This document shows, one piece after another, positions 41,346 through 50,090 of a stretch of DNA of 64,000 nt. The stretch's first letter is position 1, and the number at the start of each line of letters is the position of its first letter. Position numbers and translations under genes: made by a program. The notes under the pieces are model-generated. The model was not told where the DNA came from, did not search any database, and worked only from the letters and a program-made list of their open reading frames with translations. The stretch is from Collinsella aerofaciens (GTDB lineage: Bacteria; Actinomycetota; Coriobacteriia; Coriobacteriales; Coriobacteriaceae): contig NZ_JAQLDU010000006.1 in the NCBI RefSeq assembly GCF_028209625.1, positions 54,666-118,665 on the forward strand. The letters are read 5' to 3'.

Positions 41346-43361
41346 CTACATCACCTCCGCGTGAGGGGTCAAACCATTTGCCTTGAGCACCTCGTCGGGG
41401 AGCTCGGAATAGAAGTGCTCGGTGCCGGGCACGCGCTTGAAGACCGGACGGGTGTCCAGGCCAATACGCGGATGGCTCGAGCGGGGCGCGAAGCGATCGC
41501 CCTTGGGGAAATCGCGCGGGCTCGGAACGGCACCGGGCACCTGGTGCAGGCGGCCCGAACCGCTCTCGATGGACAGAACGGAACCCAGAAGACCGCGGGT
41601 GTACTCGTGGATCGGGTTGGTGAGCAGCTCCTTGGTGGGCGCCTGCTCGATAACCTGGCCGGCGTACATCACCGTGATGTTATGGGCGACCTCGGCGACC
41701 AGCGCCAGGTCATGCGAGACGAAGATCATGGCAAAGCCGAGCTTGGCCTGAAGGTCGTTGAGCAGCTTGATGACCTGCTTCTGGACGGTAACGTCCAGAG
41801 CGGTCGTGGGCTCGTCGCAGATGACCAGCTTGGGGTCGCGGGTAAGGGCCATAGCGATCAGGACACGCTGACGCTGGCCACCGGAAAGCTCATGCGGGTA
41901 GCTCTCGAGCGTACGCTTGGGGTCGAGGCCCACGAGCTCCAGGAGTTCCTCGGCGCTGCGGGTGCCGCCGCGCTTGGTGAGCTGCTTCATCTGGGCAGAG
42001 ATGAGCATGGAGGGGTTGAGCGAGGACAGGGCGTCCTGATAGACCATAGCGATATCGGTACCGCGCAGGCCGAACCACTCCTTCTTGCTCATCTTGAGCA
42101 GGTCGCGGCCCTCCCAGAGGACCTCGCCGGAAAGGTGCTCGTCATCGTCGGTCAGGCCCATGATGGCCAGCGTGGTGATGGACTTACCGCAACCGGACTC
42201 GCCCACCAGGCCCATGGTCTGACCAGGACGGACGTCAAAGTTGACATGGTCGACGACGTTGATATCGCCGTGATGCTCAAACTGGATGCAGAAATCGCGG
42301 ACCGAAAGGATCGGTTCGACAGACTCGTCGGGCACATGGCGATCGTCACGCTTGAGCTCGACATCGCGCAGGGCGCCAAGGCGAGCGGAGAGGGACTGGG
42401 CCTGCTCCTTGTAGGCGCGAACGGGGTCAGAGACCAGCAGGTCGGCCTCGCGACGCTTGGAGGAATCGGTCGGATCCAGGGCGGCGGAGGGAGCAGCGGC
42501 CATGGCGTCGGTAATGCCCTCGGAGAGGATGTTGAGTGCCAGGCAGGTGATCATGATGGCCAGGCCCGGGAACAGCGCCTGCCACCAACGGCCGGCGAGC
42601 ACGCCGCCGCGGGCGTCGGCGAGGATGTTGCCCCAGGTAGCGGTGGGCTCCTGGATACCAGCGCCGATGAAGGTCAGCGAGGCCTCGAAGATGATGGCGT
42701 CGGCGACCAGGGTAACGGTGAAGACCATGATCGGGGCGATGCAGTTACGCAGAACATGCTTGATCAAAATCCACGGAGCCTTGGCGCCGGAAACGATGAC
42801 CGCGCGGACATAGTCCTCGCCGTACTCGGACACGATGTTGGCGCGCACGATACGGGCAATCTGCGGAGTGTACATAAAGCCGATGGCGAAGATGATCGAC
42901 GGCACGGAGTTGCCCAGGATGGAGACGAAGACGGCCGCGAGGGCGATGCCCGGGATGGACATGATGATGTCCAGGATACGCATGATCGTCTCGGAAACGG
43001 CCTTGCGCGAAACCGCCGCAAGGGCGCCCACGACCGAGCCGCAGACCAGAGCCATGGCAGTGGCGCCAAAGCCGATAATCAGCGAGTAACGACCACCGTA
43101 GAGCATGCGCGACAGAATGTCGCGACCCTTATCGTCGGTACCGAAGATAAATCCGTTGCCGGGAGCCTGGCGAGCCGTAAAAATCTCGACCGGGCTATAG
43201 GGGGCAAGAAGGGGCGCCAGAATCGCAGTCAGGGCGACCAGCACCAACACGACGGCGGCAATCTTAGAAGACAGCGTCATCTTCTTCCAGCCACCGAGCT
43301 TGAGCCCCTTGGAGGCAGCCTTCTCGAGCTGCTCGGTTTGCTTCTCTCGAATCTTTACCAT
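41346..43361 (-). CDS. Fused permease-ATPase of a Dpp-family (SAT-type) importer
   Basis: 671 residues. Residues 1 to about 295 are a DppC-type permease: an N-terminal helix, FGTDDKGRDILSRMLYGGR, and the EAA loop region. A linker of some 55 charged residues follows, then a DppD-type ATPase from about 350: Walker A GESGCGKSIT, signature LSGGQRQRVLIA, Walker B LVICDEPTTALD. The C-terminal tail reads GDRFAPRSSHP where normal DppD/OppD has a cysteine motif, so the Fe-S site is lost. The reading frame is continuous, so the fusion is real. It follows the DppB-type gene by three bases. Such fusions are known in sialic acid importers. Confidence 0.9.
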   Translation of the reverse strand: MVKIREKQTEQLEKAASKGLKLGGWKKMTLSSKIAAVVLVLVALTAILAPLLAPYSPVEIFTARQAPGNGFIFGTDDKGRDILSRMLYGGRYSLIIGFGATAMALVCGSVVGALAAVSRKAVSETIMRILDIIMSIPGIALAAVFVSILGNSVPSIIFAIGFMYTPQIARIVRANIVSEYGEDYVRAVIVSGAKAPWILIKHVLRNCIAPIMVFTVTLVADAIIFEASLTFIGAGIQEPTATWGNILADARGGVLAGRWWQALFPGLAIMITCLALNILSEGITDAMAAAPSAALDPTDSSKRREADLLVSDPVRAYKEQAQSLSARLGALRDVELKRDDRHVPDESVEPILSVRDFCIQFEHHGDINVVDHVNFDVRPGQTMGLVGESGCGKSITTLAIMGLTDDDEHLSGEVLWEGRDLLKMSKKEWFGLRGTDIAMVYQDALSSLNPSMLISAQMKQLTKRGGTRSAEELLELVGLDPKRTLESYPHELSGGQRQRVLIAMALTRDPKLVICDEPTTALDVTVQKQVIKLLNDLQAKLGFAMIFVSHDLALVAEVAHNITVMYAGQVIEQAPTKELLTNPIHEYTRGLLGSVLSIESGSGRLHQVPGAVPSPRDFPKGDRFAPRSSHPRIGLDTRPVFKRVPGTEHFYSELPDEVLKANGLTPHAEVM

Positions 43362-43364
43362 AAT

Positions 43365-44321
43365 CTACACCGTCCTGATGCGCGGGTTGATGAGCAGGTA
43401 GAGCATGTCAACCACGATGTTGATGATGATGAAGGCAAGAGCAACGACGATAACGACGCCCTGAACCAGGTTCGCCTCGTTGCCCTGAACGCCCTGAAGA
43501 ATCGCGGTGCCCATGCCGGGGAGGTTGAAGATAACCTCGATGACGACGGCGCCGCCCATGAGGTAACCGATCTTAAGACCGAGGGTAGTGACCGGGGTGA
43601 TCAGCGCATTGCGAAGAACGTTGATGCCGACGACGACCTTCTCGGGAACGCCGGCGCCGCGAGCCATACGGACATAATCCTTATCGAGCTCCTCGACCAT
43701 GGCGGTACGCACGATACGAGTCATCTGGCCCGTCAGCGGAAATGCCAAGGCGATAGCGGGCATGATCATACGTCCCAGATAGCCAGCCGGATTCGTGGTG
43801 AAGTGAGGCAGAGCACCCGATGCCGGAAGCACCTTAAGGTAGGAAGAGAACAGCAGGATCAACAGAACGGCAAGCCAGAACGACGGGGTTGCCAAGCCGG
43901 CGATGGAAAAGACGCGGATCACTTGGTCCGGCCATTTGTCGCGATACAGTGCCGCGATGACGCCGAGTAAAAACGAAACGACCGCACCGATGGCAAGGCC
44001 GATGAAGGTCAGCTGCATCGTGACGGGCAGGGCCGTGGAGATGCGCTTGGCAACGGAGTTGCGAGCAGCACCATAGGTGCCCATGTCACCATGGATCAAA
44101 TCGCCCATATAGCGCACGTAGCGCACAGGCCAGGGGTCGTCCAGACCATACTTCTCATGGTACTCGGCAACCGCCTCGGGCGAGGCACCGTCACCCAACG
44201 CCGTGTAGGCGGGGTCGGTCTTGGAGAACGACATAAGGAAGAACACCAGGACGGTGACGCCCAATGCCATGATCGGCAGCGCCACAAGACGCCTTCCAAT
44301 CAAACGTAGCAAGTTGTTCAC
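43365..44321 (-). CDS. Dpp-family ABC permease (DppB-type)
   Basis: 318 residues. N-terminal helix LIGRRLVALPIMALGVTVLV, then the membrane helices and the EAA loop RMARGAGVPEKVVVGINVLR. A GTG at 44321 is used as start because GGGGAG lies five bases upstream; the Met codon further up (44354) has none. Partner of the fused permease-ATPase. A strong hairpin separates it from the binding protein gene upstream. Confidence 0.88.
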   Translation of the reverse strand: MNNLLRLIGRRLVALPIMALGVTVLVFFLMSFSKTDPAYTALGDGASPEAVAEYHEKYGLDDPWPVRYVRYMGDLIHGDMGTYGAARNSVAKRISTALPVTMQLTFIGLAIGAVVSFLLGVIAALYRDKWPDQVIRVFSIAGLATPSFWLAVLLILLFSSYLKVLPASGALPHFTTNPAGYLGRMIMPAIALAFPLTGQMTRIVRTAMVEELDKDYVRMARGAGVPEKVVVGINVLRNALITPVTTLGLKIGYLMGGAVVIEVIFNLPGMGTAILQGVQGNEANLVQGVVIVVALAFIIINIVVDMLYLLINPRIRTV

Positions 44322-44384
44322 GTTCTCTCCCCTTTCTTTTGTCGGTAGGACCAACTGGTATATGAGTACGGATACTCATTACAA

Positions 44385-44415
44385 GACCCGAGCGACATCG
44401 AGGTCGCCCGGGTCT
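44385..44415 (-). terminator. Hairpin between the binding protein and permease genes
   Basis: A GC stem (GACCCG...CGGGTC with AGCGAC/GTCGCC inside) in the 157-base gap. T-runs are weak on the minus strand, stronger on the plus. It probably raises the ratio of binding protein to permease. Confidence 0.6.
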
Positions 44416-44478
44416 TTGTTTCAACTATGAGGATACGGTCCCAACGACCGACATCCTGCATACAGACTCAAGCGAGTC

Positions 44479-46092
44479 TTACGCCTTGACGGTCGCAACG
44501 CCCCTGAAGGACATGCTCGTCGTACCGATGCCCTTGAAGCCATCGAGGGCCTCGCCGTTGGGCGCAGTGGACGGATCGTCCCAGGAAGCGGAGACGGTCT
44601 TGACGTGGACAACGGGGTACAGAACGGCGTTGTCGGCAATGATGTCGAAGCACTCGTTCCACTTCTTCTGCTGCTCGTCGCCCTCGGCGGCAAGAGCCTC
44701 GTCCATGAGACCGTGGAGCTTCTGCCACTCAGCGGACTCCTTCCACGGGCAACGGGTCTGCATCCAGACGTTGTCGCCGTACCACCAGTTGAGCAGCAGG
44801 TCGGGGTCGGCGCCGAAGCAGGAAGGATCGCCAGGGGCAAGGAGGATATCGTAGGCCTCGCCGCCGTCGATGGCAGCGTAGGTGGCCGGCGAGGTATCGG
44901 TCTGGATGGTCACATCGAAGCCGAGAGCGTCGAGGTCATTCTTGACCTGGGCGGCCATGCCCTTAATCTGCTCGTTGTCGGTGGTGCGCAGGGTGATGGC
45001 ACCCGGGGTGATGCCAGACTCCTCGATGAGCTTCTTAGCCTTCTTGGCGTCGGTCTTGTACACCGTGGAAGCCTCATGATAGTTGGTGAAGCTCTTGGGC
45101 AGGTAGCAGCTGGCAGCGGTGGCAAGGCCGGCGAAGGTGTTGCTGACCATCTTCTCGGTGTCGAGCGCATACATGACAGCCTGACGGACCTTGACGTTGT
45201 TCCAAGGCTCCTTGGCGACGTTGAACATGATGAAGCGGGTGCCGAAACCCTGAACGTTATCGATCTTGCAGCCGGCGCTCTCGAGCTGGTCGACGGCGTC
45301 AGCGGTAACGAGCTCCATAACGAGCGTGGAGCCCTCCTGCTGAGCGGTAACGCGAGCGGTGGGGTCGGTCAGGATGCTGTACTGGATCTTCTTATCCTCG
45401 GCAGCATACTCACCGTTGTACTCGGGGTTGGGAACCAGGGTGATCTCGGTATCGGAGATAGAGTCGTACATCCAGGGGCCGGAGCCGATCGGCTGCTTGG
45501 CGCGATCCTCCTCGGTCTGGGTGGCCGGGGTAACGCGGACGATGGCCAGACGATCCTTGAGCAGGGAGAAGTTGGGGACCTTGGTCTTGACCGTCACGGT
45601 GCTGGCGTCCTTGGCCTCGATGGACTCGAAGGGCTGGAAGAACGGAGCATAGGTAGCGGAAGCGGCGCAAGCGGTGTAGGAGGCAACGACATCGTCAGCG
45701 GTGACCTCGGTGCCATCGGAGAACTTGGCGCCCTTGCGGATGGTGACCTCGAAAGTGGTGTCGTCCACAGACTTGGGATCGTCGGTGGCGAGCTCTTTGA
45801 AGGTGCTGTAGTCGTGGTAATCGATGCCGTAGAGGCCCTCGACGACGTGCCAGTTAGCACCCAGGCCCACAGCGGAGCCGGTGCTGGCGGGATCGAAGCT
45901 GGACGGAGCGTAAGCGGAACCAGCGGTGATCACGCCGCCGCCACGGTTGGCGGAATCGGTGGAACCGGAAGCGGAACCCTCGTCGCTAGAGCTGCCACCG
46001 CAGCCGGTGAGACCAAGCCCTGCGACAGCAGCGACGCTGCCGGTGAGGCCGAGGAACGAACGCCTGGACATACCCTTGTTGATGATGGCCAT
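44479..46092 (-). CDS. Solute-binding lipoprotein of the SAT-type importer
   Basis: 537 residues, family 5 (Dpp/Opp-type) binding protein. The signal MSRRSFLGLTGSVAAVAGLGLTGC contains a twin-arginine motif (SRRSFLG) and a lipobox with the Cys at about residue 31, so it is probably Tat-exported and lipid-anchored. A Gly/Ser linker follows. Though the family is named for peptides, members of the SatA type bind sialic acid, and the operon context (nan genes downstream) supports that here; dipeptide binding is the alternative. The ATG at 46092 has AGGAGA five to six bases upstream. First gene of the island. Confidence 0.85.
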   Translation of the reverse strand: MAIINKGMSRRSFLGLTGSVAAVAGLGLTGCGGSSSDEGSASGSTDSANRGGGVITAGSAYAPSSFDPASTGSAVGLGANWHVVEGLYGIDYHDYSTFKELATDDPKSVDDTTFEVTIRKGAKFSDGTEVTADDVVASYTACAASATYAPFFQPFESIEAKDASTVTVKTKVPNFSLLKDRLAIVRVTPATQTEEDRAKQPIGSGPWMYDSISDTEITLVPNPEYNGEYAAEDKKIQYSILTDPTARVTAQQEGSTLVMELVTADAVDQLESAGCKIDNVQGFGTRFIMFNVAKEPWNNVKVRQAVMYALDTEKMVSNTFAGLATAASCYLPKSFTNYHEASTVYKTDAKKAKKLIEESGITPGAITLRTTDNEQIKGMAAQVKNDLDALGFDVTIQTDTSPATYAAIDGGEAYDILLAPGDPSCFGADPDLLLNWWYGDNVWMQTRCPWKESAEWQKLHGLMDEALAAEGDEQQKKWNECFDIIADNAVLYPVVHVKTVSASWDDPSTAPNGEALDGFKGIGTTSMSFRGVATVKA

Positions 46093-46457
46093 GTCTTCTC
46101 CTATCAATAGAGAATCTTACCCGGGAGCGCCTAGACGTGCCCCCGCGCAACTTGCGGACGATATATACCTTACCTACCGACGAACCCAACTGAGGTGCCG
46201 CGCTCGGCGACCGATACATACATACGCTTGAACGGTATTTGCTACCGTTCACCGAATTCATTGACAAACGATTCGCCAGACAGTATGTATCGACGAGGTG
46301 AGATATCAGTCTTCGTCAACCCGCAGGATAGCAGGGTTGTTCACCATGGCTAGTCAAACGTTTTAGCGTTAATTAAACCCGAAATCGGCTGGTAATCGCC
46401 GTGAAATAAATGATTGAAAATCACGCAATCATGTATATCAGTTGTTTAGAGGCGTGT
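46093..46457. promoter_or_regulatory. Upstream region of the sialate import operon
   Basis: 365 bases, no gene seen. It contains a nested inverted repeat: outer 10-bp arms 46212-46221 and 46283-46292, inner 8-bp hairpin 46230-46250. Upstream lie AAACGTTTTA (about 46356-46365), similar to the gapA palindrome, and a TTGAC-like -35 on the minus strand. An AT-rich weak terminator-like hairpin (46410-46432) follows uvrC. Confidence 0.55.
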
Positions 46458-48404
46458 TTAGTTTTCGGATTGCTTTGCCGCCGCCTCGGCGCGCTCGGCA
46501 TTCCATGCAACGAGCGCCTCGTGAACCGCTTTGGCGACATCGGCAGGAATGCCTCGAACTTCCGCGATCTCTTGCTCGCTCGCCGCGCGCAAACGCTTCA
46601 TCGAGCCAAAATGGCGCATAAGGGCACGTTTTCTGGTGGGTCCCACGCCTGGAACGTCATCGAGTACCGAAACCGTCATGGCTTTATCGCGCAATTCGCG
46701 ATGGAACGTGATGGCAAAACGGTGCGATTCATCGCGCACCTGTTTAATTAGATAGAGCGACGCGGACCCGGTCGGCAGCACGACGGGAGTCTCGTCCCAA
46801 GGCACGAAAACCTCCTCATCGGCCTTTGCCAAGCCACAAACTGGTATATCGAGCCCAAGAGCCTCAAGTTGCTTGATCGCAGCGGTCAATTGCGGCTTAC
46901 CGCCATCGACAACGAGCAAATCGGGGCGCGAGCCAAAGCGCTCGTCGGCCATGCGCTCGGGAGCATAACGTCGTCCCAAAACCTCGGACATCGACACGAA
47001 GTCGTTTGCCTCGTCCAATTCGGCCTGAATTTTAAAACGACGATACTGACTCTTGTCGGCGCGCCCGTTGGTAAACACCACCATCGAGGCGACCGTAAAG
47101 GTGCCATGCAGTGTAGAGATATCGAAGCACTCGATACGCAACGGCGGCGATGGCAGCGCCAACGCACTTTCGAGCTCCAGGAGCGCTTGATTGGTGCGGT
47201 CGTCAGCGTACCCCGTTCGCATCATGTAGCGCATGAGGGCATGGCGCGCATTTTTGGATGCCATATCGAGCAGACGGTGCTTTTCGCCACGCTGCGGCCT
47301 ATGGAGATGGCAGGAACGCTCACGCTTGCCCGCAAGCCACTCCCCCAGCGCTTCCGCATCCTCAAGCTCGACGGAAAGGTTGACCTCAGCTGGAATATCA
47401 GCCGTCTCGTCGTAATAGCGCTTAAGAAAGCCCGACTGGAGCTCTTCCTCGTCAACATCAAGACCCTTGTCGAGAATGAACTCGCAGGTGCGAACTGTTC
47501 GGCCCTCGCGAACGACGAAGACGCAAGCGGCGGAGATGGTCTCCTCGCGATAGAAACCGATGACATCTATATCGACACTGGAGGGAAAAACGACTTGCTG
47601 ACGATCGTCCAGACCCCTGATGACCTCCAAACGACGTTTGACGCGTGCCGCGCGCTCAAAGTCGAGCGCCTCAGCGGCATCCGTCATCTCGGAGGTCAGC
47701 TCATCGACGACATCCTTGCGATGGCCCGACAAAAAGCGCTCGACACGCTTGACGTTCTTGGCATAGTCTGCCGGGGAAATCGCGCCGACACACGCACCCG
47801 GGCCACGCCCGACATGGTAGTCAAAGCAGGGGCGCCCGTTTTGCGCGCAAATCATATTGACGATGTCTTCCTCGCCCTTGTGGGACTCGACGATACGGCG
47901 ACAACGACGCCACTCCGCACAGGATGCGGAGCAGATGGGGATAACCTTGCGCAGCGTATCTATCGTCTCACGTGCCGCGCGGCTATCGGTATAAGGTCCA
48001 AAATAGCGCGTTCCCGGCTTATGACGCTCACGCGTGTATTTGATAGCGGGATACAGGTCGCCCTTTGTAATGGCGATAAAGGGGTAGCTCTTGTCATCCT
48101 TGAGGTCGACGTTAAAGTACGGATGGTACTGACCAATCAAATTGCGCTCGAGCACCAACGCCTCGTGCTCGGTCTCCACCACGATATAGTCAAAGCTCGC
48201 CACCAGCTGCATCATCAGCGGGATCTTCTGGCGCTCGTCCTGCAGCGTCACGTACTGACGCATACGGGCGCGCAGGTTTTTCGCCTTGCCCACGTAGATG
48301 ACATCGCCCTTGGCGTCTTTCCAAAGGTAGCAGCCGGGCTGCGTGGGAACGCGCGAAACCTGCTCGGCAAGCGTTGGAATGTTGTCGTGACCGGCCACGC
48401 GCAC
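46458..48404 (-). CDS. uvrC: Excinuclease ABC subunit C
   Basis: 648 residues. It makes both incisions of nucleotide excision repair. The GIY-YIG domain is at residues 18-95 (GCYLWKDAKGDVIYVGKAKNL), the UVR motif around 235-270, the RNase H-like endonuclease domain in the second half (RIECFDISTLHGT, LLVVDGGKPQL) and helix-hairpin-helix at the end (VPGVGPTRKRALMRHFGS). The GTG start at 48404 directly follows the murJ stop. In related actinobacteria rapZ follows uvrC; here the sialic acid island is in between. Confidence 0.95.
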   Translation of the reverse strand: MRVAGHDNIPTLAEQVSRVPTQPGCYLWKDAKGDVIYVGKAKNLRARMRQYVTLQDERQKIPLMMQLVASFDYIVVETEHEALVLERNLIGQYHPYFNVDLKDDKSYPFIAITKGDLYPAIKYTRERHKPGTRYFGPYTDSRAARETIDTLRKVIPICSASCAEWRRCRRIVESHKGEEDIVNMICAQNGRPCFDYHVGRGPGACVGAISPADYAKNVKRVERFLSGHRKDVVDELTSEMTDAAEALDFERAARVKRRLEVIRGLDDRQQVVFPSSVDIDVIGFYREETISAACVFVVREGRTVRTCEFILDKGLDVDEEELQSGFLKRYYDETADIPAEVNLSVELEDAEALGEWLAGKRERSCHLHRPQRGEKHRLLDMASKNARHALMRYMMRTGYADDRTNQALLELESALALPSPPLRIECFDISTLHGTFTVASMVVFTNGRADKSQYRRFKIQAELDEANDFVSMSEVLGRRYAPERMADERFGSRPDLLVVDGGKPQLTAAIKQLEALGLDIPVCGLAKADEEVFVPWDETPVVLPTGSASLYLIKQVRDESHRFAITFHRELRDKAMTVSVLDDVPGVGPTRKRALMRHFGSMKRLRAASEQEIAEVRGIPADVAKAVHEALVAWNAERAEAAAKQSEN

Positions 48405-50087
48405 CTACTTGCGACGAATCAGCGCCGAGACCTCGGGCATCTTAAGGACGACGGCAAGGCCAAAGGTAACAGCAAGCGAGACGACACCCGCAACGCAAAC
48501 GTAGCCAAGAGTAATCAGAATCGAGCCGCCAAGTGCCCCGACAAAGTGCTCAAGCGCCCACATGACGCCGGCGCCTGCGGCAGCACCCAGGCCACCGAGC
48601 AAAAGGCCAAAGAAACCGCCATGCAGGATAGATTTAACCTGAAGACCACGCAGACGACGACGCAGCCACCACAGCGAGCAACCGACCAAGATCACGTAGT
48701 CGACGACATACGAAAGCGCGATTGCCGGCATACCGAAGCCCAGCACAACGCCAAACAGCAGAACCGAGCCGGCCTGGCCGATGGCGGAATACAGACAATA
48801 GCGGCTATAGGGCTTCATGTCGAGCAAGGCAGAGAAGCTCTTCTGCATCAGCACGACCACGCCGTAGAGCGGCAGGGAAAGTGCCAGGTAGATAAGGAAC
48901 TCCGACACCAGCGCCACACCGGACTCATCGAACTTGCCAGCGCAGTAGATCATGTTGAGCGGACGCGCGAAGACAATCAGGTACAGCGCGAATGGAATCA
49001 GGAAGAACAGCATCTGGGCGACGCCACGCGAAATGCCCGTGCGGACGCTGTCGTAATCCTTCTCCTGTGCGTCGTGAGAGAGCTCGGTATAGAGCGCCGT
49101 CGAAAGCGAGGCGGCAATCAGCGCGTAGGGCAGCGTGTACCACAGGCGCGCATAGGCGATGACGGAAGGACCAGTCTCGGGCTGGACCACCAGCGCAGCA
49201 GCGTTGGTGATAGAAGTCGAGACAAACATGCACACCGTGGCGAGCAGCGTCGGGATACCGAGCGCAATCGTCTGGCGCAGTGCGGGGTCCTTAAAGTCGA
49301 TATGGATATGGGGATGCACGCCGTGCTTGCCAAGCGCGGGGATCTGACATGCCATCTGAACAAAGACACCGAGGGTCGTACCGGCCGCAATCAAGATGAT
49401 GCCGGCACGTTCGCCAAACTGTGCGGACACGGGCGCAAAGCCCATAAAGCTCGCAATGACGATCACATTGTTGAGGACCGGGGCAAACGTCGACCAGAAG
49501 TAGTCGCGGTGTGCGTTGAGGACGCCCGAAAACACCGAGCCCAAACCATAAAACAGAATCTGGATGGCAAAGAAACGGAACATGAACGCAGCGGTATCCA
49601 TGCTGCCGCCGTCACCCGAAAGGAACGATTGCGTCCAGATAAAGCCCGGGGCGAACACGGTCCCCAGCAACGAAATGCCACCCAGCACCAATAGCAGAAT
49701 ACCGAGCAGGTTGCCCACGTACTCGTTAGAGGCCTCGCGACCCCGCTCACGCCTCACGCCCATGTACACGGGCAAAAACGCCGTCACGAGCATGCCGCCC
49801 ATCACGAGTTCGTAGAGCATATTGGGCAGGTTGTTGGCGACCTGATAGGAAGACGAGAGCAGCGACATGCCGATAGCGGCCGCCATTGCCCACGTGCGGA
49901 TAAAACCGGTGACGCGAGACACGATGGTCAGGATGGTCATAAGCCCGGCGGAACGACCAACCGTGGAGTAGTCCGACGAGCCCATGTCGTCAGTGTCGTC
50001 TCGCGACGAAGAAGCTTCGGATGAGGGTGTCTGAGGCGCAGATTCTTTTGCAAAATGAGCTCCGCACTTCAATTCTTCCTGCGGCAT
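48405..50087 (-). CDS. murJ: MurJ/MviN-type lipid II flippase
   Basis: 560 residues with about 14 membrane helices. It moves the peptidoglycan precursor lipid II across the membrane. The first 45 residues are soluble and acidic; the family core starts at STVGRSAGLMTILTIVSRVTGFIRTWAMA. The segment NLPNMLYELVMGGMLVTAFLPVYM is typical. The ATG at 50087 lies three bases after the ybaK stop, and uvrC follows with no spacer, so ybaK, murJ and uvrC form one unit. Confidence 0.92.
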   Translation of the reverse strand: MPQEELKCGAHFAKESAPQTPSSEASSSRDDTDDMGSSDYSTVGRSAGLMTILTIVSRVTGFIRTWAMAAAIGMSLLSSSYQVANNLPNMLYELVMGGMLVTAFLPVYMGVRRERGREASNEYVGNLLGILLLVLGGISLLGTVFAPGFIWTQSFLSGDGGSMDTAAFMFRFFAIQILFYGLGSVFSGVLNAHRDYFWSTFAPVLNNVIVIASFMGFAPVSAQFGERAGIILIAAGTTLGVFVQMACQIPALGKHGVHPHIHIDFKDPALRQTIALGIPTLLATVCMFVSTSITNAAALVVQPETGPSVIAYARLWYTLPYALIAASLSTALYTELSHDAQEKDYDSVRTGISRGVAQMLFFLIPFALYLIVFARPLNMIYCAGKFDESGVALVSEFLIYLALSLPLYGVVVLMQKSFSALLDMKPYSRYCLYSAIGQAGSVLLFGVVLGFGMPAIALSYVVDYVILVGCSLWWLRRRLRGLQVKSILHGGFFGLLLGGLGAAAGAGVMWALEHFVGALGGSILITLGYVCVAGVVSLAVTFGLAVVLKMPEVSALIRRK

Positions 50088-50090
50088 CGC

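Noticed and set aside
40296..43970. Very long plus-strand open frame (over 1200 codons) opposite the importer ATPase genes
   Set aside because: It mirrors the minus-strand ABC genes, which have clear Walker motifs; strong GC codon bias keeps the opposite frame open. Its translation has no recognisable domain.
46869..49694. Long plus-strand open frame opposite uvrC and murJ
   Set aside because: The minus-strand genes are unmistakable; the plus frame is rich in His, Gln and Arg and shows no motif.
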